Of a stretch of 64,000 nucleotides of DNA, positions 44,057-56,195 are shown piece after piece. The stretch spans positions 270,887 to 334,886 of the forward strand of contig MEHQ01002123.1 of NCBI GenBank assembly GCA_008828725.1. The letters are read 5' to 3'. This stretch comes from Saccharina japonica (Eukaryota > Sar > Phaeophyceae > Laminariales > Laminariaceae). The first letter of the stretch is position 1. Each line of letters begins with the position of its first letter. Under the pieces are notes generated by a model. That model saw only the letters and a program-made list of their open reading frames with translations. It did no database searches and was not told where the DNA came from. The position numbers were made by a program, and so were the translations under genes.

Positions 44057-44504
44057 TGTAACGAAGGATAAGAGCTGTTTTAGACGTACGCACCCTGGTC
44101 TCCAATCCACCTGTCCCTAGTCTCTCACCACTTCGTAGTTCGTTTCCTTTCCGTACATGCTTTCAGGTTGGCTTGCCTCCTTGTCTTCTGGTATCAACAG
44201 CTTCCTGCAAAGTACCAGTCTTCTGCCTGTGAACTCCTCCTCGATCCTCCAGTGCTACACAACAGATCTCCATATCAAACCTTCGACAATACCTTGCTGT
44301 AACGATCGCTCTACTCAATCTCGCTTCGCAGTCACGCACGCTCAAGTTCTCTTCCGTTTTTCCCTCAATGGTATTGTGTGTTTTTGGGTTTGGTTTTGGA
44401 CTAATCAAGGCGGTGCTTCCTTTGACTAATGCAGGGAGTTGCATATCTAGGAAGCATCCGTTACGTACGTATTTTACGTTACGTATGCCAATTCCGCCGC
44501 AACA
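44057..44504 (-). repeat. Gypsy-A2 5' LTR
   Basis: A 448-bp complete LTR with TGT...ACA ends in both orientations. It is the uninterrupted version of the LTR split by DIRS-2. It is followed by the duplicated AGAG at 44505-44508. Confidence 0.85.
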
Positions 44505-45126
44505 AGAGCTCTACAATTTCAAGATCGGAGCGGAGGATGACCCGGTAGAGAAATTGTTTGAGATGGAGGACTTGCATGTGAAACTGAACAACGCAGGAAT
44601 GAGTAGACAGTAACACTCTGTACGCATGTTTTGTTTCCGCCTTGCCTGCTGCCGAGTACTCGCTTGAGATTCGGGACTTGAACCTCAAGCAGGTTTATGA
44701 TCGGAAAGAGATTATCAATCTGGTACGCAGCAAGTACGAGACCCTTCTCCCATCTTTTGGCAAGTCGAAAGACTCGTCAAAATCGCTCGCGCTTGTGGGA
44801 AAAGAGGAGGTGGTTTCGGTGGAAAGGGCGGAAAAACACATGGGGGTCGGGAAAGGTCTGGCAAAGGCAAGGAACGCAACGGCACCGCCAGTTCAAAAGG
44901 TGGAGCCGGGAACTCGAGGATTCCGAAGGGGAGGTGTTTCCGATGCAAGGCTGCGGGCCACTACAGCGACAGTTGCACCGCAAAGCTCTGCGAAAGATGT
45001 GGTGGGAGAGGACACGAGAGCAGCAAATGCGCATCGCCGGCGGACATGGATGAATTGCCGGAGGATGCCATACTTGCGGTGGTAGGGGATCCCGGAGATG
45101 ATGCCGTGGAAACGACGTCGTTTTAG
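44505..45126 (+). pseudogene. Copia-1 gag, 3' part with two zinc knuckles
   Basis: This resumes the gag ORF broken at 29487 (ELYNFKIGAEDDPVEKLFEM). Frame changes occur near 44610 and 44830-44930. Two CX2CX4HX4C knuckles can be read, CFRCKAAGHYSDSC and CERCGGRGHESSKC (about 44937-45045), and the frame ends at TAG 45124-45126. Nucleic-acid-binding nucleocapsid role from family knowledge. Confidence 0.75.
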
Positions 45127-46751
45127 GGGTACAGCAGCCAAAGCCCCGCGATGGGAGTGTAATCGTGGGCACCCTCACTACATGTACGAAGCGGAAGGGG
45201 GTCTTTAAGTCGCACCGCGTGGCCGTGTGCACTCCGCGACAGCAGCAGCAGCATCAACAGCAGCTGCTGCAGGAGGTCGGGGAGTAAGCAGATGTGCGGG
45301 TAATCGGAAACGAGGGAAAGCATGTCTGCATATTCCGCGAAAAGTCACACGGCCGCCAGCCGTGTGCACCCTACCGGGGGGGTGTTTGGTGGGGCAAAGT
45401 CGCGCGGCATAATCGCCGCGTGCATTCTGTTGCAGGAAAATCAGCGGTGGAAGGAACCGGACGTTTGGTAATCGTGGGCTGTCTGCAGCAGTACCAGTAC
45501 AACGATGGGGTTTCGTCCTGGTGGCAATAAGTCGAGCGGCATAGCCGCACGCACTCCGTGTAAAGCAGCAGCAACAGCAGCAGCGGGAGGAATCACGGAG
45601 AGAGCAGATCTGGGTGTTTCGTCAGCTGGATATTCCGGCACCTTCGTGGGGCGTGGGGAGCAGCAGGTCTGGTCATCATGGTGGGGTTTTCGTAGGAATG
45701 AATGATGATTTGTTTTTACGATGGGTACACCTGTAGATCGATATTAATGTTTTGGTCGAACTACGAGTATAAGTGATAAATCATCTAAGATTCGTTGTGG
45801 ATGAAATACGTGTCCTTTTTCGCCTGGTAGTTTTGAAGTGTATTTTCATGTTCAAATCAAACAGTCTTTTTAAATCCGAAAAACTTGTAGTGATTTGTTG
45901 GTGGAGACAGGGCCAGAAGGGGACTGGTAGAAATTATACATACTTCGAACGGGTTTGGAGAAATACGGGTACGTACGTATAGATGCACCTTGGAGAGGTG
46001 TATTGCTGATATGTGGTATTGGTGGTGACAATTGATTTTATTGAATTTTGCTGGTATCTTTTGTTTTTGGTTGTCTATTGCTGATACAATGAAGGAGGGT
46101 AAGCTTATTCATGATTGGTTATTTTACTAACAGTATCATTTTTGCGAATAGTGTTGTTTGCAGGAGAGAAAAATGGAACGTAAGATTTGTTTGCGACTGA
46201 TCGAATAGTTTTCGTATCTGGGAGGGCTGAGAATATTCGTATCTAAAGTGGCAGCATTTTGTTGTTTCTTTGTTCGATTATTAGGAGCCAGCGAACAAAA
46301 GTCAAAGGGGGAGTAATCTTTTCGATTTTATGTGTTTCGTGAGCGATTATTATTTCGGATAACTTTAGCGCCAGATAATTTCTATGATTCAGCCATGCAA
46401 AAAGGACGTATGCTATCTCGCTTTACCGTTACGATCTGAGAGTCTATGACGGGAGTAGGGGGCAAAAGGAGACTTTTGTCCGGGGGGACGGGGTTCCTTG
46501 CGATCTCTGGCATTGTACTTTTCGCTTTAGTCTTTTATTATATTGGCGCGACTATTGTAATCTCGTCTACAATTGCAATAGTTTTTATGTGGGAGTGGAT
46601 GAGAGGTTTTTGCTCACACGGGTGGGTTTCCTCTTGTTTTTGTCTTTGGTTCAGGTCAAGGAGTTGTGTATTATTGTCTTGATTTGTCGCTGTTGCGTAA
46701 AGAGCCAGGGAGGGTGTTCGTGATGCCTCTTCAGTTTGACAGTTACCTATT
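45127..46751 (+). other. Copia-1 region between gag and 3' LTR
   Basis: No pol domain is found. 45127-45710 has CAG-repeat pieces and several similar short segments around GCGTGCACTC and CACGGCCG, possibly a degenerate spacer. A purine run near 46295-46312 (AAAGTCAAAGGGGGAG) could be a polypurine tract. ORF 46446-46682 is hydrophobic and unsupported. Confidence 0.45.
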
Positions 46752-46975
46752 CGGGATATTATGTATTGAGGACTATGTGGATCTTGACAACTGGGTCGGG
46801 ATATTATGTATTGAGGACTATGTGGATCTTGACAACTGGGTGCATATGTGATGACGCACTCTGTCACTTCGTGCTGTCCCTACCCTGAAAGGGAGAAGAT
46901 AATAAACGACTTGAACCATCAAACCATCGATTGTCCGGGTGTCTTGACTACTTTGCTTGGAGCTGACGAACAAGA
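46752..46975 (+). repeat. Copia-1 3' LTR, right part, with 45-bp duplication
   Basis: A 45-bp unit (CGGGATATTATGTATTGAGG...) is duplicated at 46752-46796 and 46797-46841. The sequence then matches 28531-28690 to the LTR end GACGAACA. Confidence 0.7.
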
Positions 46976-47244
46976 CTGTCAACACATTCTTCTACATTTT
47001 TTTCGTGGTCGCGTCGACAACAAGAATACATGCATGAGCACTCTCCGGGTATGTTAAAGTTAAAGGTACAACTGTAATTTATTTTCCTTCGGTAAGCGTA
47101 TATTTGATGGATTGTACGTCCAGAGTAGTCAACTTGAAACCTTCTATATATAACACCATGATCGGGCCCCGAGCCAGTTAAGATCGAATCGTCGAATTCC
47201 AAGGTGTAATCACCCAACAGTCACCCTGTGGGGCGGGTGATCAT
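46976..47244. other. Unassigned sequence
   Basis: A minus-strand ORF (46948-47217) of 89 codons shows no recognised domain. Nothing else is seen. Confidence 0.35.
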
Positions 47245-47890
47245 CCTAAACATAGATCTATTATATACAGTTCGTCTGATGCCCAAAAAACAATGCTTTA
47301 ATCAAGTGATCTTTGATGCCCAATTTATCATAGCAACTTAGAGTGGACCAAATGCAAACAAAACAAATCCATTTTTTCTCCCACACCACCTTCAAAACGC
47401 ACGCTTCTCCCTACGCCGGCATGCCCTGCACCGTCTTCTTACGTCGCAGATTGGCATACTGTAGTACAACTCGTACGTGCCCCGTGCTTGTCGTCGTGGC
47501 CACAGCGATTCGCGGCTGCTGTACGTACGAGTATTGAAGCAGTGCGGTTGCTACTTTTAATATTTGCTGAGATTGTATTCCACCGCATACCAGGTACCAG
47601 GTAGCAGGTACCAGAGAGCACCAACAACCATCCCCAAGTCAAGCACCCACCGCCACCACCACCACCACCAGCTGAGCACCACCAGCAGCAGCAGCAGCTT
47701 GTCGCTGTTGGTGGTGGTGGTTGTGTTTGCTGGTTTCGGTTTTACAACAAATCTCGATCACTCTCCGATGGGAGGAAATAACAATTTATCAGTTTTGACA
47801 CCGATCTACTGTACGTGCTGTACAAAGCGGCATGTTTGAACACAAATATAACGGCGACTACGAGCTGAACAACAAAGACTACGTACGCAG
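47245..47890 (+). repeat. Inverted-repeat family, copy c
   Basis: Same start (CTATTATATACAGTTCGTC) and subterminal TGATGCCCA motifs as copy a, continuous across the site where copy a holds a SINE. It includes CCACCA and CAG microsatellites (47645-47700). The right end is not defined. Confidence 0.65.
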
Positions 47891-48346
47891 ATGCGCAGCA
47901 TCCGCTCTTTTGGATATACCTTCTACACTCCCTCGTCTATCCACCAGCACCTAGTCAGACGCACGCCCCAACACACTAGCCCTGCGAACTGGCGTGATAT
48001 TGTATTGCCGTCAAACCGTGGCATCTTCGTCGAGCTTGGCGAACCTTGCTCTTTTTGTGGATCCTACCATTTCAAGCGTGAGCCTTTTACCATAGCTGCT
48101 CTTCGGGAAAGTATGTGCTACCCCGAGTACCTGCTCTCCCGCATCGGCTTGATTGAGCTTCTTTACTCGGGAGAATCTGCTGAATGTCGCAGGTTCAGGA
48201 AAGACATGCGCCTCTATAATTGCCGCACAAACTTCGCAGCTGCTTGCGTTGAAGATGTCAGATGTTGGGTGATCATTTCCTTTAGATCCAGCGCCGGTGA
48301 GGTTTATCAGTACAGTACTACAGCAGCAGTAGTACAGGACATCTAA
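47891..48346 (+). pseudogene. Helitron-like transposase fragment (N-terminal region)
   Basis: The reading ELGEPCSFCGSYHFKREPF, then LIELLYSGESAECRRFRKDM and RLYNCRTNFAAACV, follows the C..CGA.HF..E ... L..L ... FR..IR.YN...FAS pattern found ahead of the Rep domain in Helitron rolling-circle transposases. Only this part is present (about 48030-48255). The Rep HUH motif and helicase were not found nearby. The start codon is arbitrary. Confidence 0.55.
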
Positions 48347-51300
48347 TAAGAAGCAGGAATCCTGGCCCAGGCTAGATTTCTTATTTGTGGGAGGGTGCTT
48401 TCTACACTAATTTCAAGATAACGAGTCCCGAACTTTTTGTTTTTCCTCTAAATCTCAGCCTGGCTTTCTTACTAGCCTGTTTTTATTAGGTGTCCTGTAC
48501 TGCACGGTGTCATAAGGACAGCAGTTCCCCCACTTTACGCTTTATTTCGTCTCCTGTTTACGCAATTATGTATACCTACGTACGTATCATGCCAGGTGCT
48601 TACGGGTACTGCTGTTTTTTTTGTACGCGTAGACTCGTACTTTTCACCTTCGATCATTTCCACACGTTTATTTGTATTGGGTTAGTAACGCAAGTGAATG
48701 GGTAACATTCGCGTTGCTAGTCTCCAGGCCCGTTTTTATTTTATCCAAGGGGAAACACAACCGACAAAAGACAGGAGGACGCAACGAGTCGGGGCAAACG
48801 AAAATATATTTTTATAAAGCACGGAGACGACCGCACAAAAGACCGAAAAGTTTCAAGTTAGTCGTCGGTAACATGGGTATGTCCAGTCGGTTCCGAGTAA
48901 GAGCTGCGATGTTCGTGCGCAGCTGGTCGGGCGAGAAAAAGACAGACGGAAAAAACCAACAATTAAATCCGAAAATAAAAAAAATCGTCTTCGGTATCAG
49001 AGGTAAGGCGAGCCGTTTTTGAGTAAGAAGTGCGATTTTGGTGCATCGGACGCGGACAAGGCCACCAGAAATAGTATGGCAAATGGAATTCGATCATTTC
49101 CACACGTTTACTTGTATTCTGTGTGATTTCATTTGTTTTGTTTTATCGTCTTCTCGTTTTTGTTTCCTGCTCTGGCTTGTGTTGTGTTATCGTACCCAGT
49201 ACGTTGGCATTTCAATTGCTTTACTTATTAAGCCATATATAACGCCCAAACCGAGGCAACGCCTATTTATTGCAGTTTTACCACACAAAAGTCCAAATGT
49301 CCACGCCGTTTTTTGGGAATATAGACCCTGAAATTTGGCACACGTGTTTTATGCGCCCTACCCGAGCCTTTAACGAATGTTTTTTGTCGTTTTTTTTTCC
49401 CGTCAGATATTTGTTTGTTTCGATACATTTTTGGCGGTAGTGAAAATTACTGCTGCTGTGCCAACATGACGAAATCTCACATATTTCATTCACCCAGGCC
49501 CCGATAAGTCCGTACCCAAAATGGTGATTTGCAACCATCGAATACTACGAAAACTACAGTAGGTGTCCACCTCCGTGTTGTATTAGCCCTACACCTTCAA
49601 CCTCCTCCCCGTTGACTTCCGAGGAAGCATCGAACGACAACCCCCTCTCCATGTAATTTCCTTAGTTTCAACTGCTACATTATGATAATTATCCTGCCTT
49701 GAGACAGAAACAAGCAATCCTTCGATATGTTTGCCCAAATAATCGTAAGCATTCTTGACATGCGACAATGTGTAGCATGAGCTTCAACGTTCAGCACTCA
49801 TAAGCACCCGAAATAATAAAACAACGGAAATAAATAGCGTCATTTGTTAAGAAATAGGCAAGTACACAACCTATTTTATGAAAAAACTAAGAAACACGTC
49901 AGCTGCGAATTCTCGCGACAGGTCGATATTCAGCTTTGCTAGCTGCGGTGTATTATTCCATTTTAGTGTTAGGTACGTTCCTCGCGATTGACTACTGGCT
50001 GGTGACTCCCCTGGATGCTACCAGGGTCGACGAGACGATACTACTTGGAGGCATGATTTCCAATTGATTTCGTCCCATATCATCACGTGTACCGAAACAG
50101 CAGATCGCACGAAAGGGGCACATAGGTAAGGGGAACGAAGGAGACAGACATTGGAAATTTTGTATGATAAACGTCGTCTACAGTAGTAATTAATGCAGTT
50201 CGGTGTGACTTGCGTACTCGCTATCTTGACTTCTTCTGCTGATTCTTGATATACGCAAAAGCACAACATTCACACACCTGTATAGTTCGCAGAGGGTGAC
50301 CCAACGGCGGAGGAAGTGATTTTCGTGTTTTCTGCAGACGGGTTGTGAGCGGCGCACTCTGATCCTACAGTTCTTTGTTCCATCTCAAACGTTCTACCAG
50401 TCTATACGATCACGAGAACCGGATCCAAAGGTTCGCCCTGCACACAAAATGCCATGAAGATTGGAACAAAGGCTAAAACTATCATTGTGCACCACCATCA
50501 CTCCACCGCCTTCGCTGCTGTTTTTTACAGCAGTAGTAGAAGATAGTCCGGTTAGACCGGCTTGATTGGAGAAGTACTTGGAGGTCGTAGATCCATGAAC
50601 GAACCTAAAATGGGGTCGAGCACGCACGACCAGCAGAGGGTATATTTGCCGTATGTACTCGAAGTTGTATGCTACACCACACAGCAGTACACAGCCACAG
50701 CATAGTACGGATCTTGTTCACAACAAAACACCAAATTCTTGATAAACGGAAAAAGTAAAACAGCAAGACGCGTACCAGTAGCTTTGTATAGCACAAATAT
50801 TCTTGACATGGATCCCGGTCGTTTGTCTTTGATTCAATTTTACGTAGGTTCGTTCAACCATCATGGACGGATCTACGACTTCTACTTCGTCTTCAATCAA
50901 GAACCAAAGCAGAGGGCGGATCTCCTATCATGGCAAAATAACTGGGTCATAAAAAACAAAGCAGCAGCTGCTGTAGCAGTAAAGCGGTATCATTCTCTGT
51001 TTGAGCTTGTTGTGTCTTCCTTCGTGGCATTGCTTTCGGAACTCAGACGTTTGGGTCCCGTCTTCGTCCAGTACGTATTGTCCGGTAGTGATTGAGGGAG
51101 GCACACGAGGAGCTGTTGTCAGATACCGCTTGGAAATCTGGCTGTGAATACTGCTTGACTAAAGATCGCTTGGGTCTTCAATTTCTTCTGCCACAGGTGT
51201 GAACAAAACGTATTGTGTCGTATGTTATGGTACTGCTGACCTAGCTTCACTACACGTACAAGTATATCCAAACAAGAAGAGAGCACAGCAGTCACAGCTG

Positions 51301-52140
51301 AAGCATGCCTGATCAGCGATTTGCAAGCACATACTACCTGAAGACTTGATGAGCAGCACTGCCTCGGACTGCAGGACGGGGGCTGGACATCTGTACTGTT
51401 CCTGCATCATAATCAGGGAGTTTCCACAGTTTTTATTGTTACTCATAGGCACAGTAGGGCTTTTATACTGTTGTACGACGTAATTTTTTAGTTTGGATTT
51501 TGGATATGTATTTTTTCGTACGTACGTACGTACGTACTCGTATGTACTGTCAGCACTTACCCGGCCCCAGATTGTGTGTTGTGTGTGTATGTGTGTGTGT
51601 TTTGCTGTTGTTTTTGTTGTTATTGTTGTTGTTTTTTTTTCTTGTCAATAGGTTTCTCATTGTACTCGTACCCCTCCTCCTCTGCAGGTTATATAGTATC
51701 AGTACACAGAATGGTTATGAAAAACCGTCCTGTTGACCCTGGCAGCATCCAGGGGAGTCATTGGCCTATATCCTCAACGAGGAATGAATATAGAACACGC
51801 GCGGACGACTCACGTAGTGCGCAGCTTGCAAAGTTGAGTTTCAACCATTCAATTGGTTGTACTCACAGCTGACGCATTTTTTTAATTTTATAAAAACGGA
51901 TACTGCTGAAAGTCAATGCTTCGCAAGTTGCGGTTCAACTGATTACACCGCGTCTTGAGTGACGGGATATTTAGAAGACCCTTCGGCAGTTCTTTAGTCG
52001 ACGAGTTGCAGCGACAAGCCGTCGATAGACGTTGCTGTAAGAAGCTATCAAGATTGAGGAACTGGAGTGTGCACCCACCCCACGTTCACTCGTCAAAACC
52101 GCATCTGAACGTATCACAGTTCATCGTCACAAGCTTTTAT
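48347..52140. other. Long unassigned interval
   Basis: No supported gene. A dispersed repeat related to 305-420 lies at 48365-48480. A segment around TTCGATCATTTCCACACGTTTA is repeated at 48650 and 49090, and the sequence between suggests an imperfect duplication of about 440 bp. GTAC microsatellites lie near 48580 and 51515-51540, and a GT/TTG microsatellite near 51575-51640. ORFs such as 50739-51095 and 51955-52233 lack any recognisable domain. Confidence 0.4.
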
Positions 52141-52651
52141 TGCCTTCAAGCGGCCCTTTTCAAGAGTCAACAATTCTTCACATCCTCGACACACAGCGTG
52201 TCTGCTCGGTCAGTTTTCTCAACAGGTTATTGAGCCATCGTTTCAGCGCGGCGCACGCATCCGGAACCTTCGTGGACCCGGAGCTGGAGCAGCAGCTGAG
52301 GATTTTAGACAAAGCTTCTCAGCTTTCTTTTGATTTTACACGAAGCTTCTCAGCTTTATTTCATTTTATTTCCAGCGACCCGACACAGCTCGGTTCCGCG
52401 ATTCAGTGGCCAACACAGACTCGGACAGGTGTTTTCCAGCACCCCGAGACTCGGGCTCGTCTCTTATCTACTACATTTTATCTACTATATATTCCGACAC
52501 AGACTCGGGCGGGTTTGTTCGTTCGTTTATTTGTTTGTTTGTTTGTGTGTTTGTTTGCTTTTCAGCACCGCGACCGAGACGCGGGTTTGTCTTTTATCTC
52601 GCCATTATTTCGCCGAAGGAACAGGTCCGCCTTTAGCGTCGAGTGGTCGTC
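52141..52651 (+). other. Copia-2 5' leader
   Basis: Sequence upstream of the gag ATG, with repeated ACACAGACTCGG segments and a TTTG microsatellite (about 52515-52560). No LTR boundary or primer site could be fixed. Confidence 0.4.
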
Positions 52652-53290
52652 ATGGAGACCGTGGCATCCAACAACACCCAGGCAGTGATCAAGAACTGCC
52701 CGATCTTCGCCGGCAGGAACAAGGATACATTTCCCGAATACAAGAGCAAGCTTCGCGTCTGCCTATCGCTCTACAGCAAACCCGTTTTTGAAGTGTTTCA
52801 AAGCAGAGCCCAGCCATCATCTACTCTGGGCGGCACCGACACCGGGACGCTTAATGCCGTCGCTGAGCAGAAATGGAAACAAGCGGACCAAGATCTCTCG
52901 AGTGTTCTACTTCTCGCCACATCTGGCTCCGCAAACAACACCATCAAGAAGTTCGAGGGAAAGCGGCCAGAAGATGGAGCGGGCACGGACAGGCGGCGTG
53001 GAAGGCTCTGACGGAGAAGTACAACGGCCACACTAAGGAGGCCAGAAGGGCGTGTCATGAGAAGCTGGTCAACACGAAGATGAACTCTGGTCAGGATCCC
53101 GACGACTTCTTCGCCCTGGACCAATGCCGTGATCTCCTTGAGGAAATGGGGCAGACGGTACACGACGAGAGGTACGAGGACATCATTCTGCAAGCTCTTC
53201 CTACCGAATACGAGAGGGTACGAACCGCCAGCTACGAGAGGCGGGACTTTGGGCTGGACGACATCAGGCATATGGTACACACTACAAGGT
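52652..53290 (+). pseudogene. Copia-2 gag, 5' part
   Basis: ATG 52652 (METVASNNTQAVIKNC) leads to FAGRNKDTFPEYKSKLRV. A frame slip near 52985 is followed by AWKALTEKYNGHTKEARRA, KMNSGQDPDDFFALDQCRDLL and ILQALPTEYERVR, the copia gag (UBN2-type) pattern. The reading leaves gag at IRHMVHTT and picks up again at 55828. Confidence 0.75.
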
Positions 53291-55827
53291 TCCCCTTCGG
53301 GATGCTGGTCACTTGAAATCCCGGGGGTGTCGCAAGGTGAAAAGAGATCGCACATGCTTCGTACTTCCCTTTTTGGACCCTTTTTGAAGAAAAACTTGTG
53401 TTGCATAGACTGCTGTATAGTGTAAAGGGAAAAGTAGTAGCGAGGACAATTTCTTATACAAAACAAATAAATGTCACTATTAATAGTTGATATCATATCT
53501 GAGGTACAATGGGCTTTTAGAACTGCAGTCCCGTTTTGGGGACAAACCACTCTAATTCTAAGTGATTTGTCCCCAAAACGGGGCTCCAGTCCTACGAATA
53601 AGGGTTAAGAAGCTTCTTCAGTTTGATGTCCGGGCTCAACGACTTATTTTGTTTCCGACGTCGATCTACTGTAATAATTTGGTGTAGGGTTTACAGTCGA
53701 TCCCACTCTGGTGAGCTGTGTGTTTTAATCGAAGTCTTCTATTGTTCGTGCCAATCTGAGCTCATTTTTGTCGACACGTTATTTCTTAACTGCAGGCACC
53801 TATACTACTATTAATACTGTATTTGTGTTGAACGGTGATTTGTTATATCGAGTAGATTCACGAAGAACAACTCGTGAATCTTGACGCCATTCAGTGTTTT
53901 TACCTAAAAAAATCGAAATCACGTTCTGCGTCATTTGTTTTTGTCGTGACTTTACTCGTACTGTATTATCATACATTTTTGCAGCAAATGAGCCTGATAA
54001 GTGTACTTCGTGTATAATCCACGCAACCCCAACGGTATATCCAAAGACCAGATATGAGGGCATACAGCTGACTCTGTTGCCTATACCGATTGCGGACAGC
54101 AAGTGGCTCCCCAAAGCAACCGCTGGGCGCTGGCGAACGAGAACATTGCGCTGGCGAAATCCCGAGGAGGAGGCGGCACGTCTCAAACAAAAACGAAGCA
54201 AAGCACCCGGATAATCCGGGCGAGGCCGGGCATACGACCTGTGAGATTGGCATCTTGCCAGCAGGGCCACACCGGCCCGCGCGGGAGATTAAAACATCAC
54301 AGCCTATGTCGTCATTCGGTCGGTGACTGTATCACGCGCCCGGCTCGGCCCGGCCCCACTCGCGCACCACTCGCAAATATTCTTCGATTTAATGTCACAA
54401 CTCGTGAGTTTCGTTTTCTGTTCGTTATGGATGACTCTGACTGAGCAGGCCGTCGTATGATACTGCTACGTACAGCAGCACACATATCACATATCAAACA
54501 GAGTACGTCGAGGGCAAAATAGTTCAGTACGAAGACTAAACACACAGAGCACACCCAGAGTACACACATACAACAGAAAAGTGCCTGCACACAGAACAGT
54601 ACCGACAGCATAGCACAGAGCACATACAATACACAATACACAACAAGTGAGTACACAGAGCACACTCAGCAGCAGTTCAGTTAGATCTAGCTGTTGTGCT
54701 GGAGAGCAGAGTACCCCTGGTGCGTGTTTAGCAGCCGAGTACTCGTCTAAGGGTACCCGTCGAACAGTTGGGTACCCGGGTGCCCGTAGCGCAAACTCTC
54801 GCGAGTATAAAGTGTTATCCATACTCGTGACGGGTATGAGCTGTTTTGCTGTTTTCAACCGCTGCTGTACTGCGCGATCACAGGGGGAGTTTTTTCTGGA
54901 ATAGGATACATCAAACATACACATTGACACGCCCATACAAAGAAAGACAGAACACAGTGGTATACTATACCTGGTACTTCGTACATAGCTGTCACAACTA
55001 CACCTGCTGGATCTTCCCTGCTAGCTGTGTGGTACGGGTCCTGCGCACGAATACTGGACACCACAGCCGTCACAAAGGCAACAATCTGAACAGCGGCTGC
55101 TACTGCGTGTTATACAGCTTCTTCTGCTGTACTGCTGTGCTGTTTGATAAATGGTGCCTTGGTTGCTTTGTAGTTTGAGATCTAGACATGCACCCGTAAC
55201 ATCCAGCAGTACTCGTACGTAGTACTATTGATACTGCTGTGTACTACAAAATTCGTCCGCATGTTGATCGGCCTATCGTGTTACGTAGGTAGACTATGAT
55301 ATGCATGCATACGTACTCATCGTGGATCTGTGTATGTACCTGTACTCCACGTAGATTGAAAAATGTTGGGACCAAATTTGCAGATTTACATAAAATGCGC
55401 ATGTACACAGCCCAGAAAGAGAGCAGACGCATGCAACGTAGTATCAACTATTACTGCTGCACGACGCTTTATGTGTGCCTCGTTCAATGTCAAGTCGGTG
55501 TGATCCTTATTCTTGTCTCGTAGGTGGTGCGTGCTGTGTGTGTTCCGTTTATGCGGTGGGTCAAAAACGACAAAAAAACAGTCGTACGATAGGTTTTGCA
55601 TGATAGTTGCGAGGCGGTGTCAAGTCGGAACGTCTCCCCTGAGTTATTTGCCAGACTTCGCGACTTTGAAGGCCCAGAGCACGCCCCCCGGGCCTCGGCC
55701 GGGACCCGCACTTGCGCCGTGGTGTACACGCGGCCCCCCTGCGTGCCCCGCAGCCGACAGCGCGAGAAAAGACCCGCGGCCGGAGGTGATAATTGAAAGT
55801 ATTCCGGGAAAATGTCCATTTGGTACC
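53291..55827. other. Sequence interrupting Copia-2 gag
   Basis: About 2.5 kb without a recognised gene. The first 60 bp (CCCCTTCGGGAT...GGGGGTGTCGCAAG) resembles the reverse complement of part of the MITE at 15521-16142. A strong hairpin lies at 53521-53590. 55620-55790 is an unusually GC-rich patch. Termini and target duplication could not be fixed, so it may be more than one insertion. Confidence 0.45.
53521..53590. repeat. Near-perfect hairpin
   Basis: Arms 53521-53551 and 53560-53590 pair over 27 of 31 positions around CCCGTTTTGGGGACAAA, with an 8-base loop. It may be two transposon ends head to head, or a tiny fold-back element. Confidence 0.7.
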
Positions 55828-56195
55828 TATACATATGTACGTCGACAAGCTTTCGCGTTCCTTCAACTCTAAGCCGGTCGCAGGCCGCGGCATCGCCATG
55901 CAGGTGGTGGGGCACAACGGCAGCGACGAGAAGTGCAACTACTGCAAAGGAGTCGGACACGCCATACAAGACTGCGCCGTCCTGAAGGAGAAGGAAAACC
56001 GGCGTGGGCCCGATCAGTGGGGTCAGCAACATCAACGAAAACGGCACACCAAAGCAGGACACGGAGACGCGAGGAGAGGGGGAGATAGAAATCAGTGGTG
56101 TTCGTTCCATAAGTCCACTACGCATACGTAGCGACGCGGATTGCCGTATCCAGCATGGCACCAGCAGCGCAAACGCCGAGAACTCAAATTATGCC
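55828..56195 (+). pseudogene. Copia-2 gag, 3' part with zinc knuckle
   Basis: MYVDKLSRSFNSKPVAG leads to the knuckle CNYCKGVGHAIQDC (about 55937-55978) and a second cysteine/histidine cluster, WCSFHKSTTHT...DADC, with a frame slip at the TAG near 56129. Confidence 0.75.

Larger units (their letters stand above)
29488..44504 (-). mobile_element. Gypsy-A2: Ty3/gypsy element with nested DIRS-2
   Basis: On the minus strand: 5' LTR 44504-44057, internal region 44056-36931, 3' LTR 36930-29488 (split by DIRS-2). The LTR ends are TGTTGCGGCGG and CTTCGTTACA. A 4-bp duplication AGAG flanks the element (29484-29487 and 44505-44508), and joining the flanks restores the Copia-1 gag frame. The internal region has the same pol order as Gypsy-A1, including the methyltransferase-like part. 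RNase H is deleted, and a 512-bp assembly gap covers much of the reverse transcriptase region. Confidence 0.85.
28531..46975 (+). mobile_element. Copia-1: gag-only LTR element, split by Gypsy-A2
   Basis: LTR-end sequence at 28531-28690 recurs at 46797-46975. It is followed on the left by a primer-binding-like site and a gag ATG (28722). Gag runs to 29487 and resumes at 44505, across the 15-kb Gypsy-A2 insertion. No protease, integrase or reverse transcriptase is found in the 1.6 kb between gag and the 3' LTR, so it appears non-autonomous or deleted. The left part of the 5' LTR is replaced by repeat copy b. Confidence 0.75.

Noticed and set aside
46446..46682. Small hydrophobic ORF as a membrane protein
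   Set aside because: It lies in noncoding Copia-1 sequence, with no homologue recognised and poor coding character.
55620..55790. GC-rich patch as a fragment of rRNA
   Set aside because: No conserved rRNA core segment could be recognised; composition alone is not enough.
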